The notes under the pieces: generated by a model
Told to the model about the DNA's origin: nothing
Seen by the model: only the letters and a program-made list of their open reading frames with translations
Databases searched by the model: none
Source of the DNA: Maritalea mobilis
GTDB taxonomy: Bacteria; Pseudomonadota; Alphaproteobacteria; Rhodobacterales; Rhodobacteraceae
Direction: 5' to 3'
Assembly: GCF_019800885.1 (NCBI RefSeq)
Contig: NZ_JAHVKE010000001.1
Span: 992,001 to 1,056,000 of the forward strand
DNA: 64,000 nt
Translations under genes and position numbers: made by a program
Shown here: one piece after another, positions 54,284 through 62,169 of the stretch
Layout: each line of letters opens with the position of its first letter
Position numbering within the stretch: position 1 is the stretch's first letter

Positions 54284-55489
54284 TCAGGCGGACCTTGCGG
54301 CGGCCAGCGCCGCCATCAGGTCCTCGATCAGGTCCTCAGGGTCTTCGAGGCCCACCGACAGCCGCACCAACCCGCGCGTGATTCCGAGGCGATCGCGCTG
54401 CTCTTCGGTCAGGCGCTGATGCGTGGTGGTCGCGGGATGGGTGATGATCGACTTCGCATCCCCGAGGTTGTTGGAGATCGTGATGATCTTAAGCGCATTG
54501 AGGAAGCGGAAGGCCGCCTCTTGCCCGCCCTCGATATCCAGCGCGATCACGGTGCCCGACCGCTCCATCATGCGCGCGGCCAGTGCGTGCTGCGGGTGAT
54601 CGGACAGGCCCGGGTAGATGACGCGAGAAAGCCCCGGCTGTCCCTGCAACGCTTCGGCGATGGTTTGCGTGCTATCCGCTTGCGCGCGAACGCGCAGGTC
54701 CAGCGTTTCCAGCGATTTCAGCAGAACCCAGGCGTTGAACGGGCTCATCGCGCCGCCGGTATGTTTCATGTAGGGCTCGACCGTCTTGCGGATCATCTCG
54801 CGCGAGCCGAGGATCACGCCGCCCAGACAGCGCCCCTGCCCGTCGATATGCTTGGTCGCGGAATAGACCACCATGTCGACGCCCTGCGCGATGGCGTTGG
54901 AATAGACGGGCGTGACAAAGACATTGTCCACGACGACCTTGGCCCCGACGGCATGGGCCAGGTCGGCGACGGCGGCGATGTCGATCACCTCGAGCGTGGG
55001 GTTCGAGATGGTCTCGAAGAACACGACCTTGGTCTCGGGACGGATCGCCGCGCGCCACTGGTCGAGCTCGGTGCCATCGACGAAGGTCACCTCGACGCCA
55101 TAGCGGGTCAGCACCTCTTCGAGGATATACAGGCACGATCCGAAGAGCGCACGGGCTGCAACCACATGGTCCCCGGCCTTGAGCAGGGACACCAGCGCCC
55201 CGTTCACCGCGGCCATGCCCGAGGCGGTGGCAAAGGCATCTTCGGCCCCTTCCAGCGACGCGATACGCTCTTCGAACATGGCGACGGTCGGGTTGCCGTA
55301 GCGCCCGTAAATGAACTCGTCGGGGCCGGTTTCGATGAAACGGGCCTCGGCGGCCTCGGCGCTGTCGTAAACGAAGCCCTGCGTCAGGAACATCGCCTCG
55401 GACACCTCGCCATACTGGCTGCGGCGGGTGCCGGCGTGCACGGCGCGGGTGCGCGGTTTCAAAACGGGTTTGGCGGGAGCGTCCTTCAT
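54284..55489 (-). CDS. metZ: O-succinylhomoserine sulfhydrylase
   Basis: This 401-residue PLP enzyme of the Cys/Met metabolism family makes homocysteine from O-acylhomoserine and sulfide. The PLP lysine is in YSATKHIDGQGR, and DSAEAAEARF, YGRYGNPTVAMFEERIA and TTTHQRLTEEQR are family landmarks for the MetZ type. ATG 55489 follows AGGAGG. A SAM-II riboswitch and an intrinsic terminator lie in the leader, so S-adenosylmethionine should repress it. The GNAT and amidotransferase genes follow closely. Confidence 0.94.
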   Translation of the reverse strand: MKDAPAKPVLKPRTRAVHAGTRRSQYGEVSEAMFLTQGFVYDSAEAAEARFIETGPDEFIYGRYGNPTVAMFEERIASLEGAEDAFATASGMAAVNGALVSLLKAGDHVVAARALFGSCLYILEEVLTRYGVEVTFVDGTELDQWRAAIRPETKVVFFETISNPTLEVIDIAAVADLAHAVGAKVVVDNVFVTPVYSNAIAQGVDMVVYSATKHIDGQGRCLGGVILGSREMIRKTVEPYMKHTGGAMSPFNAWVLLKSLETLDLRVRAQADSTQTIAEALQGQPGLSRVIYPGLSDHPQHALAARMMERSGTVIALDIEGGQEAAFRFLNALKIITISNNLGDAKSIITHPATTTHQRLTEEQRDRLGITRGLVRLSVGLEDPEDLIEDLMAALAAARSA

Positions 55490-55522
55490 GCGCCCAATCC
55501 TCCTGATCCGGGTGCGCGGACC

Positions 55523-55555
55523 AAAAAGCCCCCGCACCATGTCCTGGCCGGGGGC
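55523..55555 (-). terminator. Leader terminator downstream of the SAM-II riboswitch
   Basis: On the minus strand GCCCCCG pairs with CGGGGGC around CCA/TGG inner pairs, followed by TTTTT. It sits between the riboswitch and the metZ start, as expected if SAM binding favours premature termination. Confidence 0.8.
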
Positions 55556-55579
55556 GGGCGGTTCTGGCGCACTCCTCGA

Positions 55580-55633
55580 CCTCTTTAGCGGTTTCTTTAG
55601 CGTGGCCCGCAATCCGGTTCACAAATCGCCACG
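55580..55633 (-). promoter_or_regulatory. SAM-II riboswitch upstream of metZ
   Basis: On the minus strand CGTGG (55633-55629) pairs with CCACG (55605-55601). Between them lie GATTT and ACCGGATTGC, and after them two TAAAG/CTAAAG tracts and a final AGG. This order matches the compact SAM-II (metA) pseudoknot known from alphaproteobacterial met genes. The location, 91 bp before the metZ start, supports the assignment. Confidence 0.85.
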
Positions 55634-55798
55634 AATGGCGCGATGCCTAAGCCCGCGGCGCGGGACGGTCAAGCGAAATGACGGGCGGCAAGCAGGTGGC
55701 GCGCGGGTCACGTCACCGAACTGTCGTGCCCGCGTTACCGAGATGTTGCGGAGGCCAGCTATCCAGCCATCAAGCTCTGGTGGAAAACGGGCGGCAGG

Positions 55799-56692
55799 AT
55801 GGCGCTGATCGGGCTCAACGTGGACGGCACGGGGATCGAGGGGACAGAGGCGATCTGGCCGGCGCTCGATGCGCTGCCCGAGGGCCGCGCGGTCACCGTG
55901 ATGACCCATGGCTACCGCTACAGCCCCCGCAGCCCCGAGACCGACCCGCATACCCATATCCTGTCCCTGCGCCCCTCGCGCCCCTGCTGGAAGGCCGTCA
56001 GTTGGCCGCGGCACCTGCATCTGCACCGCGCGGGGGCCGATCTTGGCCTCGCGCTCGGCTGGCATGCGACGGGCGCCCTGCCCCGCGTGGCCCTGCGTGC
56101 GAGCCGCGTGGGCGGTATCCTCGGTGGCCTGATCGGAGAGATCCACGCACGGCATCCCGATCTGCGCATTAACCTCGTGGCGCATTCGCTGGGGGCGCGG
56201 GTGGCGCTCGCGGCCATCGCGGATGCGCCCGCGGGTTCCGTCAGCCGGGCGATCCTGCTCAGCGGGGCCGAGTATCGCAGCGCGGCACGGGCCGCGATGG
56301 CCGCACCCGCCGGACGCGGCGCGCAGGTTCTGAACGTGACCAGCGGCGAAAACCTGCCCTTTGACGCGATGTTCCGGGTGGCCGCACCGCCGCTTTGGCC
56401 CGCCGACCGGGCGCTCTGCGCCGGGCTGCCCGGCCTGCCCGGCTGGACGGACCTGAGAATCGACTGCGCCGACACGCGAGCGGCCCTGTCCGCGATGGGC
56501 TATCGCACGCGCCCGCCCGTCACGCGGGTCTGCCACTGGTCGGGCTATCTGCGCCCAGGCCTCTTTCCGCTGTACCGCGATGTGCTTGGGCCGAACGGCG
56601 CCGAAACACTCGCCCGGATCGCCACGCGAACGGGCGCGGCACGCCGAGCGCCGGACCCCGTCAGCCTGGACAAGGCCATGGTCCGCGCCTGA
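55799..56692 (+). CDS. Alpha/beta-hydrolase fold protein
   Basis: The protein has 297 residues with VTVMTHGYRYSP (oxyanion region) and LVAHSLGARVALAAIA (nucleophile elbow GxSxG read as HSLG, about residues 131-146). The catalytic His is probably in the final HWSGYLR segment. No signal peptide is seen. It resembles uncharacterised roseobacter hydrolases. GGCAGG is close to ATG 55799, with a modest ribosome site. Function unknown beyond hydrolysis. Confidence 0.8.
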   Translation: MALIGLNVDGTGIEGTEAIWPALDALPEGRAVTVMTHGYRYSPRSPETDPHTHILSLRPSRPCWKAVSWPRHLHLHRAGADLGLALGWHATGALPRVALRASRVGGILGGLIGEIHARHPDLRINLVAHSLGARVALAAIADAPAGSVSRAILLSGAEYRSAARAAMAAPAGRGAQVLNVTSGENLPFDAMFRVAAPPLWPADRALCAGLPGLPGWTDLRIDCADTRAALSAMGYRTRPPVTRVCHWSGYLRPGLFPLYRDVLGPNGAETLARIATRTGAARRAPDPVSLDKAMVRA

Positions 56693-56899
56693 CCCGGCCG
56701 CCGCCTCGGGGAGAGGACAATGCGCTTTCCCCCTTCAAAGATCGCGCAGGTGTACCGATCTGATAGGCATCACCGGCGGCGCGGCGCGCGGTGGCAAGAA
56801 ACTGCAACAAGGGGCGGCAATGTCTGGTTTTCGCAAAGAATCCTGCCTATCGTTTCGACAGGCGCGTATGATTGCGCCTGAAACGACCACGGGGCCGAC

Positions 56900-56989
56900 A
56901 TGAGTTCGAGTTTTCTTCAGGGCGTGGCGTTCTTCGCGCTGACCATCATCATCCTGATGGCCATCTTCGGCGGATTCGGGGCGCTTTGA
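56900..56989 (+). CDS. 29-residue single-helix membrane peptide
   Basis: The open frame ATG 56900 to TGA 56989 encodes a short peptide with one hydrophobic helix (FFALTIIILMAIFGGFG) after a serine-rich start. It lies 2 bp before the XpaC-like gene, in the same direction. Codon usage looks like its neighbours. It could be a membrane microprotein of the XpaC-TelA unit. It is too short for family assignment. Confidence 0.55.
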   Translation: MSSSFLQGVAFFALTIIILMAIFGGFGAL

Positions 56990-56991
56990 TC

Positions 56992-57909
56992 ATGGCGAAG
57001 CGATACGGCGGAGAATTCAGCCCCACCGGCCAGCGCCCCGACAGCGGCGCCCCCCGCGAGATGGTGACGGCCGAGCGCATCACCCATGCCAGCTTTGCCG
57101 GGCGCAAACCCCTGCGGCACGGCGCGAAGATCAACCTGATGTTCGTGCTGCCGCTGCTGAGCTTCTTCACCGCCTTCTTCCAGCCGGTCACGGCCATGGC
57201 CACCGATCTGGCCGGCGCGGCCGCGATCCTGCTGGCCGCATGGCTGACGCGCGACGGCGTGCGGGCCGAGGATGCCTTCAACGAACGCAAGGTGGCACGC
57301 CGCCCGGCGATCCCGCGCAAGATATTCGGCTCGGTCCTGACCGGGATCGGGGTGTTCCTGCTGGTCTTCGGCGGGCAATGGAACCCGATCACGGCAACGC
57401 TGATCGGCCTGATCGCGGCGGGGCTGCACCTGTTCTCCTTCGGGTTGGACCCGCTTCAGGACAAGGGGCTAGAGGGGGTCGACCGGTTCCAGACCGACCG
57501 GATCGCCCGCAAGATCGAGGAAGCCGAGGCCGTGCTGAGCGAGATGACGAACGCCATCAAGCGCGCCCGCGACCGCGAGATCGAGGCCCGCGTCGCCAGC
57601 TTCGAGGAGACGGTGCGCCAGATGTTCCGCCAGGTGGAGGCCGACCCGCGCGACCTTGCCTCCTCGCGCCGGTATCTCGGGGTCTACCTGCAAGGGGCGC
57701 GCGACGCGACGGTGCAGTTCGCCGATCTCTACGCGCGCAATCGCGAGACCTCCGTCCGGGCCGATTACATGGCCTTTCTCGATGACATGGAAACCAATTT
57801 CGCCCTGCGCACGCAGAAAATGCTGACAGATGACCGCGAAGGCCTCGATATCGAGATCGAGGTGCTGCGCGAGAGATTGAACCGGGAAAACCTTAGGATC
57901 GAAGGGTAA
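56992..57909 (+). CDS. XpaC-like membrane protein (5-bromo-4-chloroindolyl phosphate hydrolysis family)
   Basis: This 305-residue protein has a short charged N-terminus, about four transmembrane helices in its first half (residues about 50-145) and a coiled-coil-prone C-terminal domain (FQTDRIARKIEEAEAVLSEM onward). It matches the XpaC/YceI-like family found next to TelA. The name comes from an indicator-dye assay; the real role is in envelope or toxic-anion stress. ATG 56992 follows the microprotein directly. The next gene begins after 5 bp. Confidence 0.82.
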   Translation: MAKRYGGEFSPTGQRPDSGAPREMVTAERITHASFAGRKPLRHGAKINLMFVLPLLSFFTAFFQPVTAMATDLAGAAAILLAAWLTRDGVRAEDAFNERKVARRPAIPRKIFGSVLTGIGVFLLVFGGQWNPITATLIGLIAAGLHLFSFGLDPLQDKGLEGVDRFQTDRIARKIEEAEAVLSEMTNAIKRARDREIEARVASFEETVRQMFRQVEADPRDLASSRRYLGVYLQGARDATVQFADLYARNRETSVRADYMAFLDDMETNFALRTQKMLTDDREGLDIEIEVLRERLNRENLRIEG

Positions 57910-57914
57910 CAAAA

Positions 57915-59120
57915 ATGAGCACACAAGTCAGGGAACAGGCCGAACAGGCCGCCAAGCTGGTCGATGAAATCAACGCCGTCGTCCTGCCCGAACCAAGCGC
58001 CGACATGGTGCCGCTGCCCGCCGCCGACGCACCGACCGCCGAACAGATCAACCGCCGCATGGCCGAGATCAACATGTCGGACACCAACTCGATCGTGACC
58101 TTCGGTTCGAACGCACAGGCCGAGTTGCAGGCGATCAGCCAGGAAATGCTGCAAGGCGTCAAGAACAAGGATGTCGGCCCCGCCGGCGACAGCCTGCGCG
58201 AGATCGTCGGCACGATCCGCGGTTTCTCGGTCGATGAGCTGGACCCCAACCGCAAGCGCAGCTGGTGGGAGCGCCTGTTCGGCAAGGCCAAACCGATCCA
58301 CGATTTCATGGCGAAATACGAGGAGGTGCAGGACCAGATCGACCGCATCACGGACAACCTGCTCAAGCACGAGCATGTCCTGATGAAGGACATCAAGTCG
58401 CTCGACAAGCTTTATGAAAAGACCCTTGATTTCTATGACGAGCTGGCGCTCTACATCGCCGCGGGCGAGGAAAAGCTGCGCCTGCTGGACGACGTCGAGA
58501 TCCCCGCGAAATCCGCCGAGATCGAAGCCGCCCCCGAGGGCGACCAGGTCATCAAGGCGCAGGAACTGCGCGACCTGCGCGCCGCGCGCGACGACCTTGA
58601 ACGCCGGGTGCATGACCTGAAACTGACGCGCCAGGTCACGATGCAATCGCTGCCCTCGATCCGCCTGGTGCAGGAAAACGACAAGAGCCTCGTCACCAAG
58701 ATCAACTCCACGCTCGTGAACACCGTGCCGCTGTGGGAAACCCAGCTGGCGCAGGCGGTCACGATCCAGCGCTCGACCGAGGCCGCCAAGGCCGTGCGCG
58801 AGGCGACCGACCTGACCAACGAATTGCTGGAGCAGAACGCCTCGAACCTGCGCGAGAGCAACAAGATGGTGCGCGAGGAAATGGAGCGCGGCGTCTTCGA
58901 CATCGAGGCCGTCAAGCGCGCCAATGCCGAGCTGATCGCGACGATCCAGGAAAGCCTGGAAATCGCCGACGAAGGCAAGCGCCGCCGCGCCGAGGCCGAA
59001 GCCGAGATGGAAAAGATGGAGGCGGAGCTGCGCGACACGCTGGCCGCCGCCTCGGCTGGGCAAACGCCCAGCGGCCAGGCCGCTGCCGCGACGCCCCCCA
59101 CCCCGCCGCAGAACGGCTGA
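57915..59120 (+). CDS. TelA-family toxic anion resistance protein
   Basis: The protein has 401 residues and is almost entirely helical. SWWERLFGKAKPIHDFMAKYE, VLMKDIKSLDKLYEKTLDFYDEL and LPSIRLVQENDKSLVTKINS are TelA landmarks. TelA proteins are soluble and linked to tellurite, colicin and cell-envelope stress tolerance; the mechanism is unknown. A Pro/Ala-rich tail ends the protein. AAC-A5 precedes ATG 57915, 5 bp after xpaC. Confidence 0.9.
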   Translation: MSTQVREQAEQAAKLVDEINAVVLPEPSADMVPLPAADAPTAEQINRRMAEINMSDTNSIVTFGSNAQAELQAISQEMLQGVKNKDVGPAGDSLREIVGTIRGFSVDELDPNRKRSWWERLFGKAKPIHDFMAKYEEVQDQIDRITDNLLKHEHVLMKDIKSLDKLYEKTLDFYDELALYIAAGEEKLRLLDDVEIPAKSAEIEAAPEGDQVIKAQELRDLRAARDDLERRVHDLKLTRQVTMQSLPSIRLVQENDKSLVTKINSTLVNTVPLWETQLAQAVTIQRSTEAAKAVREATDLTNELLEQNASNLRESNKMVREEMERGVFDIEAVKRANAELIATIQESLEIADEGKRRRAEAEAEMEKMEAELRDTLAAASAGQTPSGQAAAATPPTPPQNG

Positions 59121-59140
59121 CTTGAAGAAAGGGGGCGCGC

Positions 59141-60112
59141 GTGCCCGCACGGTTGCATTCAGACAAGGCGATGGGGATCGGACGCATCCTCGGGCGCGCG
59201 GCCCTCGTCAGCGCCTGCCTTGCCCTTGCGGCTTGCGTCATGCCCACCCCCGACACCTCGCCCCGCCCCGAACCGCGCGAGGACGAGGGACCGCCGCCCC
59301 CCTCTGCCGAAAGCGAAAGCTTCGCGCGCTACTACGCCTCGGTCCAGGCGCGGCTGGTCAGCGACGGGATGCTCAGGACCGATGGCGGCGGGGTGGACAC
59401 GCCCTTTTCCGCCGCGCAACTGGCCGCCAATTTCGAGCGCATCGCGCTTTACGACGAATACGCGCTGTCGGGCGGGCGCTTCATCGCGCAGCAGACCCCG
59501 TCGCGCCTGCGCCGCTGGGACCAGCCGGTGCGCATCCAGCCCCATTTCGGCGCCTATGTGGACGACGCGCAGCAGGCCGAGGACCGCTCGGTCCTGTCGA
59601 CCTACGTGTCGCGGCTTGCGCGGGTCTCGGGCCATCCGATCCGCGTGGTCAATTCGGGCGGCAATTTCCACGTGCTCTACATCAATCGCGACGAGCAGCG
59701 CACCGCCGGGGATCTCGTGCGCCAACTGGTGCCCGGGATCAGCGCCGAGACGGTGAACGAGATCCAGACGCTGTCGCGCTTCACCTTCTGCTCGGTCTAC
59801 GCCTTTTCGCAGGCCGGGGGCGGCTCGACCTATGTGGCGGCCATCGCGATCATCCGCGACGAACACCCGGACCTGCTGCGCCGGTCCTGCGTGCACGAGG
59901 AAGTGGCCCAGGGCATGGGCCTGCCCAATGACAGCCCCGCCGCCCGCCCCTCGATCTTCAACGATGACGAGGAATTCGCCCTGCTGACCCGCCATGACGA
60001 GCTGCTGTTGCGCATCCTCTACGACGACCGGCTGACACCCGGGATGCAGCCGGACGAGGCGCGGCCCATCGTGCGCCAAATCGCGGAAGAGGTGATGAAC
60101 AGACCGTCCTGA
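59141..60112 (+). CDS. DUF2927 lipoprotein
   Basis: This 323-residue protein has a lipoprotein signal peptide (ALAAC) and a Pro-rich linker, then the DUF2927 core with a HEEVAQGMGLPNDSP motif. HEEVAQ resembles a zincin HExxH-type helix with Gln in place of the last His; proteolysis is therefore unproven. Start GTG 59141 has AAGGGGG; ATG 59171 (MGIGRILGR) would give a tidier signal peptide. It follows telA by 20 bp, so it likely belongs to the same unit. Confidence 0.85.
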   Translation: MPARLHSDKAMGIGRILGRAALVSACLALAACVMPTPDTSPRPEPREDEGPPPPSAESESFARYYASVQARLVSDGMLRTDGGGVDTPFSAAQLAANFERIALYDEYALSGGRFIAQQTPSRLRRWDQPVRIQPHFGAYVDDAQQAEDRSVLSTYVSRLARVSGHPIRVVNSGGNFHVLYINRDEQRTAGDLVRQLVPGISAETVNEIQTLSRFTFCSVYAFSQAGGGSTYVAAIAIIRDEHPDLLRRSCVHEEVAQGMGLPNDSPAARPSIFNDDEEFALLTRHDELLLRILYDDRLTPGMQPDEARPIVRQIAEEVMNRPS

Positions 60113-60230
60113 GGCGCCCCACGGGGTGAAACAAGGTCGGGTTTTCCCCGCCCGATTCCCTGTAGCTAGGGGCGGCGCGTCCCTATATCATGTGTGCAAA
60201 GATCGGCTTTTCGACAGGGATTGCAGCGCC

Positions 60231-61370
60231 ATGCCATTTTTCGATTTCCTTTCCGGCCAGTTCATCGACGTCATCGAATGGACCGACGATACCCGTGACA
60301 CGATGGTCTACCGCTTCGAGCGGCACGGCCACGAGATCAAGTACGGTGCCAAGCTGACCGTGCGCGAGGGGCAGGTCGCCGTCTTCATCCACGAGGGGCA
60401 GCTCGCCGATATCTTCACCCCCGGTCTCTACATGCTCGAGACCAACAACATGCCGATCATGACCAGCCTTCAGCACTGGTCGCACGGGTTCAAATCGCCC
60501 TTCAAATCGGAAATCTACTTCGTCAACACCAACCGCTTCACCGACCTGAAATGGGGCACGAAGAACCCGATCATGCTGCGCGATCCCGAGTTCGGGCCGA
60601 CGCGCATCCGGGCCTTCGGCACCTATTCCGTCAAGGTGATCGACGCCGGCAAGTTCATGACCGAGATCGTGGGCACGGATGGCGAATTCACCACCGACGA
60701 GGTCACCTTCCAGATCCGCAACATCATCGTGCAGCAGTTCAGCCAGACGGTCGCGGGGTCGGGCATCCCGGTGCTCGACATGGCGGCCAACACGGGCGAG
60801 TTCGGCGGGCTGGTCGCGGGCAAGATCTCCGAGACGATCGCGGAATACGGTCTGTCGCTGCCCGAGCTTTACATCGAGAATATCAGCCTGCCGCCCGCCG
60901 TCGAAGAGGCGCTGGACAAGCGCACCTCGATGGGGGTCGTGGGCGACCTGCACAAATACACCCAGTTCCAGACCGCCGAGGCGATGCGCGCCGCCGCCGA
61001 GAACCCCGGTGATGGCGGCATGGGCGCGGGCCTTGGCATGGGGATGGGCATGGCGATGGCCAACCAGATGGCCAATGCAGGTCCCTGGGGCCAGGCCGCG
61101 CAGCAGCCGCAGCCGCATCAGGCCGCCCATGCCGCACCGCCGCCCCCGCCGGTCGAGCATGTCTGGCACATCGCCGAGAACGGCCAGACCAAGGGCCCGT
61201 TCTCCAAGGCCGACCTTGGCCGTATGGCGACCGATGGCAGCCTGACCCGCGAGACGCTGGTCTGGACGCCAGGGCAGGATGGCTGGATGAAGGCCGATGA
61301 CGTGCAGGAACTGGCGCAGCTCTTTACCGTCATGCCGCCCCCGCCGCCACCGCCGCCGCCGGCCGGCTGA
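60231..61370 (+). CDS. SPFH/Band-7 protein with C-terminal GYF_2-type domain
   Basis: This 379-residue protein has an SPFH-type N-terminal domain (FDFLSGQFIDVIEWTDDTRD onward, about residues 3-260) like the virion-core/YdjI-type proteins, a Gly/Met/Ala-rich linker, a GYF_2 (DUF4339) domain with HVWHIAENGQTKGPFSKADL and WTPGQDGWMKADDVQ (about 310-365) and a polyproline tail. SPFH proteins assemble membrane microdomain scaffolds; GYF domains bind proline-rich peptides. ATG 60231 is the homology start. A terminator follows. Confidence 0.85.
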   Translation: MPFFDFLSGQFIDVIEWTDDTRDTMVYRFERHGHEIKYGAKLTVREGQVAVFIHEGQLADIFTPGLYMLETNNMPIMTSLQHWSHGFKSPFKSEIYFVNTNRFTDLKWGTKNPIMLRDPEFGPTRIRAFGTYSVKVIDAGKFMTEIVGTDGEFTTDEVTFQIRNIIVQQFSQTVAGSGIPVLDMAANTGEFGGLVAGKISETIAEYGLSLPELYIENISLPPAVEEALDKRTSMGVVGDLHKYTQFQTAEAMRAAAENPGDGGMGAGLGMGMGMAMANQMANAGPWGQAAQQPQPHQAAHAAPPPPPVEHVWHIAENGQTKGPFSKADLGRMATDGSLTRETLVWTPGQDGWMKADDVQELAQLFTVMPPPPPPPPPAG

Positions 61371-61413
61371 GACTTGATCGCAGCATCATCTGCCTCACAT
61401 CTTGGGGCAGCGA

Positions 61414-61443
61414 CCCCGGCGCCCCAGGTTGCCGGGGTTTTTT
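61414..61443 (+). terminator. Intrinsic terminator after the SPFH-GYF gene
   Basis: CCCCGGC-(10 nt)-GCCGGGG stem is followed by TTTTTT. Confidence 0.9.
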
Positions 61444-61480
61444 GCCGAAACTTTCCCGCGCCGTCGCCCGTGACTGCCCC

Positions 61481-62071
61481 ATGACCGAAACGCTGACATC
61501 GCCGCCCCCTCGCCCGCTCAGCGCGCTGCGCAGGCGGCTTCCGCGCCGCCGCACGGTGCTGAAAGCGATGCATCTGGCGATGATCCCGCTGACGGTCTGG
61601 TTCGTCATCGCCACGCCCGAATTCGTCCGCTCGATCTGGGGCGCTCGCGGGGCCGAGATCAATTCCGACATTGCGCTGGTCTTCGTGACGATCTGCCTGA
61701 TCTGGTCGGTCGATACCTTCTTTCGCGGGCTGGCGGGGCGTCCGGGGCCGAAACTCTCGCCACGGCTGAAGCTGTTTCACCAGGTGCTGCACAAGACCAT
61801 CGTCTGGGGCCTGTTCCTGGTGGCGGTGGGCGGTTTCCTGATCGGGCTGACCTCGGACCGGATGCTGTTCGCGGGCGGCTGGCTGCCCATCGCGCCGCCC
61901 CTCGGGCTGGAGCGCGCGAACGAGATCATCGGCAAGATCCACATCTACCAGTTCTACGCCCTCGCCGGGATCATCGTGATCCACGCGGGCTTCCATGTCT
62001 GGCGGCATCTCCGGCTGAGGGACAACGCGCTGCGCATCATGGCGCCAAAGATGCTGCACCGCTTTCTCTGA
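61481..62071 (+). CDS. Cytochrome b561-type membrane protein
   Basis: The protein has 196 residues with about four transmembrane helices. Candidate heme ligands are His in LKAMHLAMIPLT, LFHQVLHKTIVWG and IIVIHAGFHVWRH, consistent with a diheme b-type cytochrome. It is similar to cytochrome b/b6 domain proteins that move electrons across the inner membrane. ATG 61481 is used because the longer frame lies in the terminator. Its redox partner is unknown. Confidence 0.83.
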   Translation: MTETLTSPPPRPLSALRRRLPRRRTVLKAMHLAMIPLTVWFVIATPEFVRSIWGARGAEINSDIALVFVTICLIWSVDTFFRGLAGRPGPKLSPRLKLFHQVLHKTIVWGLFLVAVGGFLIGLTSDRMLFAGGWLPIAPPLGLERANEIIGKIHIYQFYALAGIIVIHAGFHVWRHLRLRDNALRIMAPKMLHRFL

Positions 62072-62169
62072 CGCGGCCAATGACCGGGAAAGATAAGGAA
62101 ATCCACCCTTGCCGCGCGGGCGCATGGGGTGTCTGATTGCCCCAAGCCTCCCGAGCCGCGGAATCCCCC

